DNA from: Zoogloea oleivorans
Lineage (GTDB): Bacteria > Pseudomonadota > Gammaproteobacteria > Burkholderiales > Rhodocyclaceae
NCBI GenBank assembly: GCA_030157785.1
Contig: JAOAUC010000053.1
Span: forward strand, 1-39,331
Direction: 5' to 3'
Length of the DNA: 39,331 nt
The first letter of the stretch is position 1. Every line of letters begins with the position of its first letter. The notes under the pieces were generated by a model. That model ran no database searches. It saw nothing but the letters and a program-made list of their open reading frames with translations, and had not been told where the DNA came from. This document shows positions 26,871 through 35,642 of this stretch, piece after piece. The position numbers were made by a program, and so were the translations under genes.

Positions 26871-27781
26871 TCGGGGACGAACATCTCCGTGGGTACCTCG
26901 TGGCGGACGTAGTCCGGGTGGCGGACCCGCTCGGGCAGGTCCACCAGCGGGCGCTGGACTTCTTCGTAGGGGAACTCACCCAGCAAGTGGTGAATGCAGT
27001 TGAGACGGGCGAACTTCTTGTCGTCGGCCTGGACGATCCACCAGGGGGCTTCGGGGATGTGGGTGCGCTCCAGCATGGTTTCCTTGGCCTCGGTGTACTT
27101 CTCCCAGCGGGCGCGGGATTCCAGGTCCATGGGGCTGAGTTTCCACTGTTTGAGCGGGTCGTGGATGCGCGACAGGAAGCGGAAGTGCTGCTCGTCATCG
27201 GTAATGGAGAACCAGTACTTGATGAGCTGGATGCCCGAGCGGACCAGCATGCGCTCGAATTCGGGCACCGAACGGAAGAACTCTTCGTAGTCCTCGTCGG
27301 AACAGAAATCCATGACCCGTTCGACGCCGGCGCGGTTGTACCAGCTGCGGTCGAACAACACCATTTCGCCGGCGGCGGGCAGGTGTGACACGTAACGCTG
27401 GAAGTACCACTGGGTGCGCTCGCGGTCATTCGGGGCGGGCAGGGCGACGACCCGGCAGACCCGCGGGTTGAGGCGCTGGGTGATGCGCTTGATGACGCCA
27501 CCCTTGCCGGCCGCGTCGCGGCCTTCAAAGAGGATCACTACCCGGTGTCCGGTGCTGGCCACCCAGTCCTGCAGCTTGACCAGTTCGCCCTGCAGGCGCA
27601 GCAGTTCCACGAAGTAGCGGCGCCGCTGTTCCTTCTCTTCGTCGCTGGGCTGGCGGCTTTCGCCGGAGCCGATTTCCTCGAAGCGGCGGTCGTCCAGTTC
27701 GAGTTCCAGTTCCTCGTCGTAGTTGTCGCGGAGCTCCCGCTCCAGGCGACGGTGAAGCTCGCTGATTTCCTGATTGTCCAT
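26858..27781 (-). CDS. ppk2: Polyphosphate kinase 2 family protein
   Basis: A 307-aa P-loop kinase with Walker A GRDAAGKGG at residues 87-95, the lid and catalytic segment LFDRSWYNRAG (Asp144, Arg145), and IQLIKYWFSITDDEQHFRFLSRIHDPLKQWKLS-type text in the core. It is a single-domain PPK2, which transfers phosphate between polyphosphate and nucleoside di- or monophosphates. The charged N-terminus (about 1-50) is typical of these proteins. The start is ATG 27781, with GGAGA 7 bases upstream. The upstream gene on the same strand is ppc, 95 bases away and separated by a long hairpin. Confidence 0.93.
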   Translation of the reverse strand: MDNQEISELHRRLERELRDNYDEELELELDDRRFEEIGSGESRQPSDEEKEQRRRYFVELLRLQGELVKLQDWVASTGHRVVILFEGRDAAGKGGVIKRITQRLNPRVCRVVALPAPNDRERTQWYFQRYVSHLPAAGEMVLFDRSWYNRAGVERVMDFCSDEDYEEFFRSVPEFERMLVRSGIQLIKYWFSITDDEQHFRFLSRIHDPLKQWKLSPMDLESRARWEKYTEAKETMLERTHIPEAPWWIVQADDKKFARLNCIHHLLGEFPYEEVQRPLVDLPERVRHPDYVRHEVPTEMFVPDYLR

Positions 27782-27803
27782 GGGGTCTCTCCGGTCGGGC
27801 GGC

Positions 27804-27847
27804 GTAACAAAGCCGGTTGCAGGATGAGCCTGCACCGGCTTTGTTAC
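27804..27847. repeat. Long near-perfect inverted repeat between ppc and ppk2
   Basis: The left arm 27804-27823 (GTAACAAAGCCGG-T-TGCAGG) pairs with the right arm 27829-27847 over 19 bp with a single bulged T and a 5-base loop. No T-run follows on either strand, so it is not a standard terminator. It may attenuate, protect or process the ppc-ppk2 transcript, or mark an old mobile palindrome. Confidence 0.8.
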
Positions 27848-27876
27848 GGGCTTTCGAAGGGAGAGGGCAGTGGTGC

Positions 27877-30624
27877 TTAGCCGCTGTTCCTCAGCCCCGC
27901 CGCGATGCCGTTGATCGACAGGTGGATGCCGCGCCGCACGCGTTCGTCCTGGTGACCTTCCCGGTAGCGGTGCAGGAGTTCGACCTGCACGTGGTTGAGC
28001 GGGTCGAGATACGGGAAGCGGTTGCGGATCGAGCGCTTGAGCAGCGGGTTGGCGTCGAGCAGTTCGCCCTGGCCGGTGATGTTCAGCAGCATTTCGATGG
28101 TGCTGGCGTGCTCCTTGGCGATGCGCGGGAAGATGGCTTCACGCAGGGCGCCGTCCTTGACCAGTTCGGCGTAGCGGCTGGCGATGGCGATGTCGCTCTT
28201 GGCCAACACCATGTCCATGTTGGAGAGCAGGGTGGCAAAGAAGGACCACTCCTTGTGCATGGCCTGCAGGCGCGCCATGCCGGCTTCGCCGTGCTTGGCC
28301 ACGTAGGCATGCACCGCCGAGCCGAAGCCGTACCAGCCCGGCAGCATGATGCGGCACTGGGCCCAGCTGAACACCCACGGAATGGCGCGCAGGTCTTCGA
28401 TGGCCGTCGACTTCTTGCGGGAGGCGGGGCGGCTGCCGATGTTCAGCGCGGCGATTTCCGAGATCACGGTGGACTCCCAAAAATACTGCTCGAAGCCCTC
28501 GGTTTCATAGACCAGGTTGCGGTAGGCCTTGAAGGCGGCTTCCGACAGTTCGTCCATCGCCTCCAGGTATTCCGGGCGCGGGGCCGGGTCGCGCGGGGCG
28601 AACAGCGTGGCTTCCATGGTTGCCGCGGCGAGCACTTCGAGGTTGCGCCGGCCGACTTCCGGGTTGGCGTATTTGGAGGCGATGACTTCGCCCTGCTCGG
28701 TGAGGCGGATCTGCCCCTGCACGGCACCGCCCGGCTGGGCCAGGATGGCCTGGTAGCTGGGGCCGCCGCCGCGGCCGACGGAACCGCCGCGGCCGTGGAA
28801 GAGGCGCAGGCGCACGCCATGCCGGGCGAAGGTGTCGACGAGGCCGATTTCGGCCTTGTAGAGCTCCCAGCCGGAGGTCATGAAGCCGCCGTCCTTGTTG
28901 CTGTCGGAATAGCCGAGCATGACTTCCTGCTCCTTGCGGCGGGATTCCAGCAGGCTCATGTAGGCGGGCAGGGCGAACAGGCGGTCCATGACGCCGGCGG
29001 CGTTCTGCAGGTCGCCGATGGTCTCGAAGAGCGGAATGATGTTCACGTCGAGCACGCCTTCGAGGGGGCGCAGCAGGCCGGTTTCCTTGGCGATGACGGC
29101 CACTTCGAGAATGTCGGAGACGTCGTCGGTCTTGGAAATGATGCAGTTGGGCACGGCGGCCTTGCCGTAGCGCAGGTGGGCGGCGCGGGCGGCGCGGAAG
29201 ATGGCCAGCTCGCCGCGGGTTTCCTCGGAATACTCGATCCACGGGGAGGCCAGCGGGCGGGCGGTGGCGAGCTCTTCGAGAAGCATGTCGATGCGCCCGG
29301 CTTCGTCCATGGCCAGGTAGTCGCGGGTGGGGTCGATGGACTTGATGAGCTCGGCGACGACGCGTTCGTGCACGTCGGCGTTCTGGCGCAGGTCGATGGG
29401 CGCCAGATGGAAGCCGAACACCGCCACGGCGCGGCGCAGGTGACGCAGGCGGCCGCGGGCGAGGGCGCCGAGGCCGTTGGCGGTGAGCGAGCGGTGCACG
29501 ATTTCGAGCTCGTCGGCCAGCGCGTCGGGGCCGGCGTAGGGCGCTGCCGGGGCCACCGCGTGGCGCGGCGGCTGGTGGCCGAGCAGGGCCGCGTAGGTGG
29601 CGGCAAGGCGCGCATACACGCCGGTGAGGGCGCGTCGATAGGGCTCGTCGCTGCGGTGCGGCGAGCCGTCCGGCGAGGCTTCGGCGAGGCGCAGCAGGGC
29701 GTCGGAGGCGCTGACCAGGCCTTGCGCGACGGACAGTTGCGAGCCGAGGGTGTGCACCTCGTCGAGGTAATAGGTGAGGGCTTTCTCGGCCTGGGTGGCG
29801 AGGGCCTTTTCGAGGATTTCGGCAGTGACGAAGGGGTTGCCGTCCCGGTCGCCGCCGATCCAGCTGCCCACCTTCAGGAAGTTGGGCAGCTCCATGGCGC
29901 CCCAGCTGCGGTCGTGGGCGGCCAGGCGGTCTTCGACGTTGCCGTAAAGACGCGGCAGTTCGCGCAGGAAGGTGTAGTCGAAATAGGATAGGCCGTTGCT
30001 GACCTCGTCCATCACCGACAGCTTTTCGGTGCGCAGCATGCGGGTCTGCCACAGGGTCAGCACGGCGCGGCGCAGGGCTTCGTCGTTGTGGTCCTGCTCT
30101 TCGGGGGTCAGCTGCATGCGGTCGCGCTCGTCGAGGAGGCGGGCGATGACCATCTGGCAGTTGAGGATGCTCTTGCGCTGCACTTCGGTGGGGTGGGCGG
30201 TGAGCACCGGGACGATTTGCGCGGTGTCGAAGAAGGCCGCCAGTTCGGGGCTGCCCATGCCGGACGCGAAGGCCCGTTCGAGGGCGTGGGCGAGGCTGCC
30301 TTCCTTCGGTGCCGAGCCGGCGATCTGGTGGGCGCGGGAGCGGCGGATGTGATGCTGGTCTTCGGCGATGTTCGACAGGTGCGAGAAGTAGCTGAAGGCC
30401 CGCACCACGTCGATGGTCTGGTCGCGGGACAGGGAGTCCAGCGTGGCCTCCAGCTCGCGGCGGGCCGCGTGGTCTTCGTGGCGGCGAAAGCGGATCGAGC
30501 TCTGGCGGATGGTTTCCACCAGATCGAACACCGCTTCGCCCTCCTGGGCGCGCACGGTGTCGCCGAGCAGGCGGCCGAGCAGGCGGATGTCGTCACGGAG
30601 GGGGAGGTCTTTGTCTTCGCTCAT
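27877..30624 (-). CDS. ppc: Phosphoenolpyruvate carboxylase
   Basis: A 915-aa enzyme carboxylating PEP with bicarbonate to oxaloacetate, refilling the TCA cycle. Catalytic His144 lies in [13 protein letters not shown]. Other signatures are [42 protein letters not shown] and the C-terminal [11 protein letters not shown]. The length is normal for the bacterial enzyme. The start is ATG 30624 ([12 protein letters not shown]), about 200 bases from the divergent hemC. The ribosome site is weak. Confidence 0.97.
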   Translation of the reverse strand: MSEDKDLPLRDDIRLLGRLLGDTVRAQEGEAVFDLVETIRQSSIRFRRHEDHAARRELEATLDSLSRDQTIDVVRAFSYFSHLSNIAEDQHHIRRSRAHQIAGSAPKEGSLAHALERAFASGMGSPELAAFFDTAQIVPVLTAHPTEVQRKSILNCQMVIARLLDERDRMQLTPEEQDHNDEALRRAVLTLWQTRMLRTEKLSVMDEVSNGLSYFDYTFLRELPRLYGNVEDRLAAHDRSWGAMELPNFLKVGSWIGGDRDGNPFVTAEILEKALATQAEKALTYYLDEVHTLGSQLSVAQGLVSASDALLRLAEASPDGSPHRSDEPYRRALTGVYARLAATYAALLGHQPPRHAVAPAAPYAGPDALADELEIVHRSLTANGLGALARGRLRHLRRAVAVFGFHLAPIDLRQNADVHERVVAELIKSIDPTRDYLAMDEAGRIDMLLEELATARPLASPWIEYSEETRGELAIFRAARAAHLRYGKAAVPNCIISKTDDVSDILEVAVIAKETGLLRPLEGVLDVNIIPLFETIGDLQNAAGVMDRLFALPAYMSLLESRRKEQEVMLGYSDSNKDGGFMTSGWELYKAEIGLVDTFARHGVRLRLFHGRGGSVGRGGGPSYQAILAQPGGAVQGQIRLTEQGEVIASKYANPEVGRRNLEVLAAATMEATLFAPRDPAPRPEYLEAMDELSEAAFKAYRNLVYETEGFEQYFWESTVISEIAALNIGSRPASRKKSTAIEDLRAIPWVFSWAQCRIMLPGWYGFGSAVHAYVAKHGEAGMARLQAMHKEWSFFATLLSNMDMVLAKSDIAIASRYAELVKDGALREAIFPRIAKEHASTIEMLLNITGQGELLDANPLLKRSIRNRFPYLDPLNHVQVELLHRYREGHQDERVRRGIHLSINGIAAGLRNSG

Positions 30625-30690
30625 CGGGGAAATCCTGTCCTGTCGTAGTGTTCGGCGGGGCTGCGCACAGTAAAGCGCATCAGGCCCCCA

Positions 30691-30699
30691 TGCTAGAAT
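30691..30699 (+). promoter_or_regulatory. Extended -10 promoter upstream of hemC
   Basis: TGC precedes TAGAAT (30694-30699), an extended -10 element in the 202-bp region between divergent ppc and hemC. The leader to the GTG at 30827 would be about 120 nt. No firm promoter for ppc is seen here. Confidence 0.45.
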
Positions 30700-30826
30700 C
30701 CCGACCCGGATTGCCGCCATAGGTGCCTACCCTGATGCTGCGCTGCGCAAACTGCAGATTGCTCCGGGCCTGCCAGGCTTGTCCATCCCCCCGATCCTCC
30801 TTTTTCGCCAGCCGAGCCTGAATACC

Positions 30827-31756
30827 GTGAGCGCCACTACGCCCGACCGCATCGTCATCGCCACCCGTGAAAGCCGCCTCGCCCTGTGGCAGGCCGAGCA
30901 CGTCAAAGCCCGCCTCGAAGCCCTGTACCCGTCCTGCAAGGTCGAACTGCTGGGCATGACCACCCGCGGCGACCAGATCCTCGACCGGCCGCTGTCCAAG
31001 GTGGGCGGCAAGGGCCTGTTCGTGAAGGAGCTCGAAAACGCGCTCTTCGACCGCAGCGCCGACATCGCCGTGCATTCCATGAAGGACGTGCCGATGACGC
31101 TGCCGCCGGAATTCGCGCTGGTGGCCATCTCCGAGCGGGAAGTGCCGCTGGACGCCTTTGTCTCCAACAAGTACGAGAGCCTCGACGACATGCCGCCGGG
31201 CGCCGTGGTCGGCACCTCCAGCCTGCGCCGCGAATCGCAGTTGCATGCCCAGTACCCGATGCTGGCCGTCACCAGCCTGCGCGGCAACCTCGACACCCGC
31301 CTGAGGAAGCTCGACGAAGGCCAGTACGACGCGATCATTCTGGCGGCAGCCGGCCTGACCCGCCTGGGCCTGGGCGAGCGTATCCGCTCCACGCTGCCCT
31401 CCGAAGTGTCCCTGCCGGCCGCCGGCCAGGGCGCGCTGGGCATCGAGGCCCTGTCCGACCGTCCCGAAGTGGCGGCCTGGATCGCCCCGCTGGCCCATGC
31501 CGATTCCGACGCCTGCGTGCGTGCCGAGCGGGCAACGTCCCGTGCGCTGGCTGGAAGTTGCGAAGTGCCGCTGGGCGCCTACGCCGAAGTGCACAACGGC
31601 GAGCTGTGGCTGCGCGGCTTCGTGGCCCTGCCGGACGGTTCGCGCATTGCCCGCGCCGAGCGTCGCGGCCCGCTGGATCAGCCGGAAGCCCTCGGCCTTG
31701 CGCTGGCAGAAATGCTGCGCGCCGACGGCGCCGACGAAATCCTCGCCAGCCTGTAA
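30827..31756 (+). CDS. hemC: Hydroxymethylbilane synthase (porphobilinogen deaminase)
   Basis: A 309-aa enzyme joining four porphobilinogens into hydroxymethylbilane. The N-terminal [41 protein letters not shown] and SMKDVP are diagnostic. The dipyrromethane cofactor is held by Cys245 ([13 protein letters not shown]). The start is taken as GTG 30827, giving a normal-length protein; an in-frame TTG at 30779 would add 16 residues. hemD follows 12 bases later. hemC, hemD, hemX and hemY form one operon. Confidence 0.95.
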   Translation: MSATTPDRIVIATRESRLALWQAEHVKARLEALYPSCKVELLGMTTRGDQILDRPLSKVGGKGLFVKELENALFDRSADIAVHSMKDVPMTLPPEFALVAISEREVPLDAFVSNKYESLDDMPPGAVVGTSSLRRESQLHAQYPMLAVTSLRGNLDTRLRKLDEGQYDAIILAAAGLTRLGLGERIRSTLPSEVSLPAAGQGALGIEALSDRPEVAAWIAPLAHADSDACVRAERATSRALAGSCEVPLGAYAEVHNGELWLRGFVALPDGSRIARAERRGPLDQPEALGLALAEMLRADGADEILASL

Positions 31757-31768
31757 TTGCAACGGGCC

Positions 31769-32563
31769 ATGGGCGGCGGCCAGCCCCTCGCCGGGCGCTC
31801 CATCGTCATCACCCGCCCGGCCGGGCAGGCCGAAAGCCTGTGCGCGGCGCTGGCCGGGCTGGGCGCCGAGCCCCTGCGTTTTCCGCTGCTGACGATCACG
31901 CCGGTGGACGATCCGGCTTGTTTGCAGGCGACGGCGCGCCGTCTGGCGGATTTTGCGCTGGCCTTCTTCGTTAGTCCCAATGCGGTCAATTTTGCCCTCG
32001 ACGTAATCCTGCCCGTCGCTCCCTGGCCGGCCGGCCTGGCCGTGGCAACGGTGGGCAAGGGCAGCGAGGCGGCGCTGGCTGCGCGTGGCTTTGGCGGCGT
32101 GATTGCGCCACAAAGCGGCTTCGACAGCGAATCGGTCCTTGCTCTGGCGGCCTTCCAGGCCGCGGCGGTGGCCGGCAAGCGGGTGCTCGTGTTGCGCGGT
32201 GACGGCGGCCGCGATCTGCTTGGCGACACGCTTGCTGCCCGCGGGGCGACGGTCGAATACCTCACCTGTTATCACCGCAGCGGCCCCGCTGACGATCCGG
32301 CACCGCTGATCGCGCGGGCCCGCGCCGGCCGGCTCGATGCCCTGACCCTCACCAGCAGCGAAGGCGTCGCCCACCTGCTGGCCCTGCCGGGGGCCGAGGC
32401 GCTGGCGCCGGTGCCCGTTTTCGTGCCCCATCCGCGCATTGCCGCGGCGGCACGGGACGGCGGCTTTGCCACGGTGATCGCCACCGGCCCGGGCGACCAG
32501 GGCCTCATCGACGGCCTGATCGGGCACTTTTCCGCTCGCAACCACATCACCTATCCGGGTTAA
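31769..32563 (+). CDS. hemD: Uroporphyrinogen-III synthase
   Basis: A 264-aa protein of the poorly conserved HemD family that cyclises hydroxymethylbilane with inversion of ring D. It shows the two-lobe repeat layout: SIVITRPAGQAESLCAALAGLGAEPLRFPLLTI at the start, FFVSPNAVNFAL, and later LTLTSSEGVAHLLAL with the near-terminal TVIATGPGDQGLIDGL. The start is ATG 31769; a TTG directly after the hemC stop is the alternative. The assignment rests on position after hemC as well as on sequence. Confidence 0.93.
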   Translation: MGGGQPLAGRSIVITRPAGQAESLCAALAGLGAEPLRFPLLTITPVDDPACLQATARRLADFALAFFVSPNAVNFALDVILPVAPWPAGLAVATVGKGSEAALAARGFGGVIAPQSGFDSESVLALAAFQAAAVAGKRVLVLRGDGGRDLLGDTLAARGATVEYLTCYHRSGPADDPAPLIARARAGRLDALTLTSSEGVAHLLALPGAEALAPVPVFVPHPRIAAAARDGGFATVIATGPGDQGLIDGLIGHFSARNHITYPG

Positions 32564-32573
32564 ACTTGCACCC

Positions 32574-33671
32574 ATGAGCAGCGAAATCCCTAGCCTTCCG
32601 CCCCTTGATTCCACCCAGCCGACTGCCTCGGCCCCGTCGGGCTGGAGTCGGCCTTCCGCCATCATCGCCGCCGTTGCGGTGGCGCTCCTGGGTTGGCAGT
32701 GGGTGGAAACCCGCAGTCGCCTCGGCGACCTCCAGGACGAACTGGCCCGGCGCCTGTCCGACAGCGATACGGTCGGCAAGGAAGGCCGCGCCCTTGCCAA
32801 ACAGGCCCAGGAAAACCTGCAGGACCTGCAGGGCAAGGTCGGTGCCCTCGAAGCCCGCCTCGCCGAGTCCCAGAGCCAGCAGGTGGCGCTGGAGTCCATG
32901 TACCAGGAATTCTCCCGCACCCGCGACGACCGGGTGCTGGCCGAAGTCGAGCAGGCCGTGGTCATCTCGGCCCAGCAGCTCCAGCTGGCCGGCAACGTGC
33001 AGGCCGCGCTGTTTGCGCTGCAAACCGCCGATGCACGCCTCGGCAGCGTCGAGCGCCCCCACTGGCTGCCCCTGCGCAAAGCCATTGCCGGCGACATCGA
33101 CACGCTCAAGGCCTTGCCGCAGGTCGATTCCGCCGGGGTGGCCCTCAAGCTCGAAACCCTCATCGGCCGCATCGACACCCTGCCGCTGGCCTTCGAAGCC
33201 GGCCCCAAGGGCGGGGCGCCCAAGCCCGACAAGCCCGAGCCCTCCCTGCTGAAGAGCCTGTGGCTGGATTTCTGGACCGAGTTCAGCCAGCTGGTGCGTG
33301 TCGAGCGCATGGATCGCCCCGATCCGGCCCTGCTGGCGCCCAGCAATGCGGTCTTCCTGCGCGAGAACCTCAAGCTGCGCCTGATGAATGCGCGCCTGGC
33401 GCTGCTGTCCCGCGACGGCAACACCTTCCGTGAGGACGTGCGCATCTCGGCCCAGTGGCTGGAGCGTTATTTCGATGTAAAGAATGCCGCCGTCGCTGCG
33501 GCCCGGGATGATCTCGTCGAGCTGCAAAAGACGCCGGTGGGCGTTGATCTGCCGACTCTGCAGGCCAGCCAGACAGCCCTGCGCGGGCTGCAGGCCGTGC
33601 ATGAGCGGCGGGCCGATCTGGCTCCGTCGGCACCGGCAGAAAAATCCGCCAAGCCGGCCAAGAAGAACTGA
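32574..33671 (+). CDS. hemX: HemX family membrane protein
   Basis: A 365-aa single-pass inner-membrane protein. A proline/serine-rich cytoplasmic N-terminus is followed by one membrane helix (about residues 28-46, IIAAVAVALLGWQWV), a coiled coil (about 50-110, DLQGKVGALEARLAESQSQQ) and a mostly helical periplasmic part. It is often annotated as uroporphyrinogen-III methyltransferase, but it lacks the methyltransferase fold, so that name is misleading. The real role in haem synthesis is unknown. It ends in a Lys/Ala/Pro tail and is followed 8 bases later by hemY. A TAAACT formed with the hemD stop (32561-32566) could be an internal -10 box. Confidence 0.88.
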   Translation: MSSEIPSLPPLDSTQPTASAPSGWSRPSAIIAAVAVALLGWQWVETRSRLGDLQDELARRLSDSDTVGKEGRALAKQAQENLQDLQGKVGALEARLAESQSQQVALESMYQEFSRTRDDRVLAEVEQAVVISAQQLQLAGNVQAALFALQTADARLGSVERPHWLPLRKAIAGDIDTLKALPQVDSAGVALKLETLIGRIDTLPLAFEAGPKGGAPKPDKPEPSLLKSLWLDFWTEFSQLVRVERMDRPDPALLAPSNAVFLRENLKLRLMNARLALLSRDGNTFREDVRISAQWLERYFDVKNAAVAAARDDLVELQKTPVGVDLPTLQASQTALRGLQAVHERRADLAPSAPAEKSAKPAKKN

Positions 33672-33679
33672 GGACGACC

Positions 33680-34855
33680 ATGCGCGCTTTGCTGTGGTTG
33701 ATCGGCCTCTTCGCCCTGGCCGCGGGTCTGGCAGTTGCCGGCCGTTACAACGAAGGCTACGCCCTGCTGGTGTGGCCGCCCTACCGTATCCAGATTTCCC
33801 TCAATCTGCTGATCCTGCTGCTGGTGGGCGGGTTTGTGGCGGCCTATGCCCTGTCGCGCCTGATATCCCGGACCCTGGCCCTGCCGCGGGCGGTGCAGCA
33901 GTTCCGCCAGCGCAAGGGGCGCGAGCGGGCCTCCCAGGCGCTCTACGATGCGGCCCGCCTGCGTATCGAAGGGCGCTTCGGCCAATCTCTCAAGCAGGCT
34001 GCGGTGGCCTACGAGGCCAATGAGTCACCGGGCCTTGCCGCCTTGCTGGCAGCCCGGGCGGCGCACTCGCTGCGGGATGACGAACGCTACCGTTTCTGGC
34101 TGTCGAAGGCCGCGGCCCACGATTCCGAGGCCCGCGTTGCACGACTGATGACCGAGGCCGAACTGGCAGTCGAAGGCCGTCGCTTCGACGAGGCGGCCGA
34201 GCGCATCGCCGATCTGCAGGCCGGTGGTCAGCGTCACATCGCCGCACTGCGGCTGGCCCTGCGCACGGCCCAGGCCAAGGGAAACTGGGTCGAGGCGGTG
34301 CGCCTTGTTCGCCAGTTGGTGAAGGTCAAGGCGCTCACCGCCGAGCAGGCTGAACCGGTCAAGCGTCGCGCCAACCAGGAAGGTCTGCGCCAGCGCGCGG
34401 GTGATGCCCTGGCCTTGATGAACTACTGGCAGGGTTTGCCGCGCGATGAGCAGCGGGATGCCCGTCTGGTCGCCGAACTGGCCCGCGACCTGATTGCGGC
34501 GGGCGACAGTGCTGCCGCCCAGAAGGCCATCGAGGCGCAACTCGCCCTTGACTGGGATTCGACGCTGGCAGGCGTCTACGGCCGTTGCGAAGGGGGCGAG
34601 ATCCGGCCGCGTCTGGCCAAGGCGGAAGAGTGGCTCAAGCGCCAGCCGCGCGATCCGCAACTGCTGCTGACCCTTGGCCGTCTGTGCGTCCAGTCCCAGT
34701 TGTGGGGCAAGGCCGAAAGCTACCTTGATGCCTCCCTGGCCATTGCGCCGGGCTGGGAAGCCCATGTGGAGCTGGCTCACCTGGCCGAACGCGTCGGCCG
34801 CACCGACGATGCCAACCGGCATTACCGGGCCGCCGCCGAGCTGTCCCGTCGCTGA
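33680..34855 (+). CDS. hemY: HemY family protein (TPR-containing)
   Basis: A 391-aa inner-membrane protein with two N-terminal helices (about 2-20 and 39-62), the HemY_N domain (RYNEGYALLVWPPYRIQISLNLL-type text), then a long series of TPR-like helical pairs, such as EARVARLMTEAELAVEGRRFDEA and PQLLLTLGRLCVQSQLWGKAESYL. Betaproteobacterial HemY is not the protoporphyrinogen oxidase of the same name in Bacillus; a scaffolding role is assumed. A GAGGA ribosome site precedes the ATG. It is the last gene of the hemCDXY operon. Confidence 0.9.
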   Translation: MRALLWLIGLFALAAGLAVAGRYNEGYALLVWPPYRIQISLNLLILLLVGGFVAAYALSRLISRTLALPRAVQQFRQRKGRERASQALYDAARLRIEGRFGQSLKQAAVAYEANESPGLAALLAARAAHSLRDDERYRFWLSKAAAHDSEARVARLMTEAELAVEGRRFDEAAERIADLQAGGQRHIAALRLALRTAQAKGNWVEAVRLVRQLVKVKALTAEQAEPVKRRANQEGLRQRAGDALALMNYWQGLPRDEQRDARLVAELARDLIAAGDSAAAQKAIEAQLALDWDSTLAGVYGRCEGGEIRPRLAKAEEWLKRQPRDPQLLLTLGRLCVQSQLWGKAESYLDASLAIAPGWEAHVELAHLAERVGRTDDANRHYRAAAELSRR

Positions 34856-34875
34856 GGGCGTGCCGGTATGGCTCG

Positions 34876-34912
34876 ATAGCTTTTACCAATCCGGATCATG
34901 TTGTTAATCAAT
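34876..34912 (+). promoter_or_regulatory. OxyR-like binding site upstream of ahpC
   Basis: Four tetranucleotides with exact 7-base spacing: ATAG (34876), CAAT (34887), ATGT (34898), CAAT (34909). They follow the OxyR pattern ATAG-N7-CTAT-N7-ATAG-N7-CTAT with 12 of 16 matches. The site ends directly against the -35, the usual activating position. Confidence 0.6.
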
Positions 34913-34941
34913 TTGAGCGATACGCCGATCCGGCCTAACAT
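34913..34941 (+). promoter_or_regulatory. Promoter of ahpC
   Basis: TTGAGC (34913-34918) and TAACAT (34936-34941) are 17 bases apart. The predicted start is near 34948. The imperfect boxes fit an activator-dependent promoter. Confidence 0.65.
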
Positions 34942-34977
34942 GTGATCTCTGAATCTCAACCCGTGAAGGAAACAGCT

Positions 34978-35541
34978 ATGTCCCTGATCAATACCGAAAT
35001 CAAGCCGTTCAAGGCTACCGCTTTCAGCAATGGCAAGTTTGTTCCGGTCTCCGATGCCGATCTGAAGGGCAAGTGGTCCGTGGTTTTCTTCTACCCCGCT
35101 GACTTCACCTTCGTCTGCCCGACCGAGCTGGGCGATCTGGCTGATGTGTACCCCGAATTCAAGAAGCTGGGCGTGGAGATCTACTCCGTGTCCACCGACA
35201 CCCACTTCACCCACAAGGCCTGGCACGACGCATCGGACACGATCAAGAAGATCCAGTACCCGATGATCGGTGACCCGACCGGCGCCATCACCCGCGCCTT
35301 CGACGTGATGATCGAAGAAGAAGGCCTGGCCCTGCGTGGCACCTTCGTGATCAACCCCGAAGGCGTGATCAAGGTCGCTGAAATCCACGATCTGGGCATC
35401 GGCCGTGACGCCAAGGAACTGCTGCGCAAGGTGCAGGCTGCCCAGTACGTGGCCTCCCACCCGGGTGAAGTCTGCCCCGCCAAGTGGACCCCGGGCGAAG
35501 CGACCCTGTCGCCCTCGCTGGACCTGGTCGGCAAGATCTAA
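34978..35541 (+). CDS. ahpC: Alkyl hydroperoxide reductase subunit C (peroxiredoxin)
   Basis: A 187-aa typical 2-Cys peroxiredoxin reducing H2O2, organic peroxides and peroxynitrite. The peroxidatic Cys47 is in [12 protein letters not shown] and the resolving Cys166 in [11 protein letters not shown]. The N-terminus [16 protein letters not shown] matches the enterobacterial AhpC group that pairs with AhpF, which is encoded next. A GAAGGAAAC ribosome site lies before ATG 34978. Codon use is strongly biased, as in abundant proteins. A terminator follows, so ahpF expression depends on read-through or a separate promoter. Confidence 0.98.
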   Translation: MSLINTEIKPFKATAFSNGKFVPVSDADLKGKWSVVFFYPADFTFVCPTELGDLADVYPEFKKLGVEIYSVSTDTHFTHKAWHDASDTIKKIQYPMIGDPTGAITRAFDVMIEEEGLALRGTFVINPEGVIKVAEIHDLGIGRDAKELLRKVQAAQYVASHPGEVCPAKWTPGEATLSPSLDLVGKI

Positions 35542-35571
35542 GCCGCGCCCGACTGCGTCGATAGCAGTTTG

Positions 35572-35607
35572 AAACGCCCGGGCGTCAGCTGGCGCCCGGG
35601 CGTTTTT
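35572..35607 (+). terminator. Rho-independent terminator between ahpC and ahpF
   Basis: AAACGCCCGGGCG (35572-35584) pairs with CGCCCGGGCGTTT (35593-35605), ending in five T. It probably sets the high ahpC to ahpF ratio. Confidence 0.9.
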
Positions 35608-35642
35608 GCATTCAAAAACAGATTCACATAAAGGAAACCATC

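Noticed and set aside
27817..29991. Long open frame (about 720 codons) on the plus strand, opposite ppc
   Set aside because: It mirrors the ppc codons in a high-GC genome and has low-complexity Gly/Val/Ala/His-rich translation with no domain. ppc on the other strand is complete and certain.
30680..33445. Open frame of about 920 codons on the minus strand across hemC, hemD and hemX
   Set aside because: It is antisense to three well-supported genes, and its translation shows compositional bias and no recognisable motif.
32574..33671. Uroporphyrinogen-III C-methyltransferase activity for hemX
   Set aside because: The sequence has one membrane helix and a coiled coil, with no SAM-binding methyltransferase fold. 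The common annotation is inherited.
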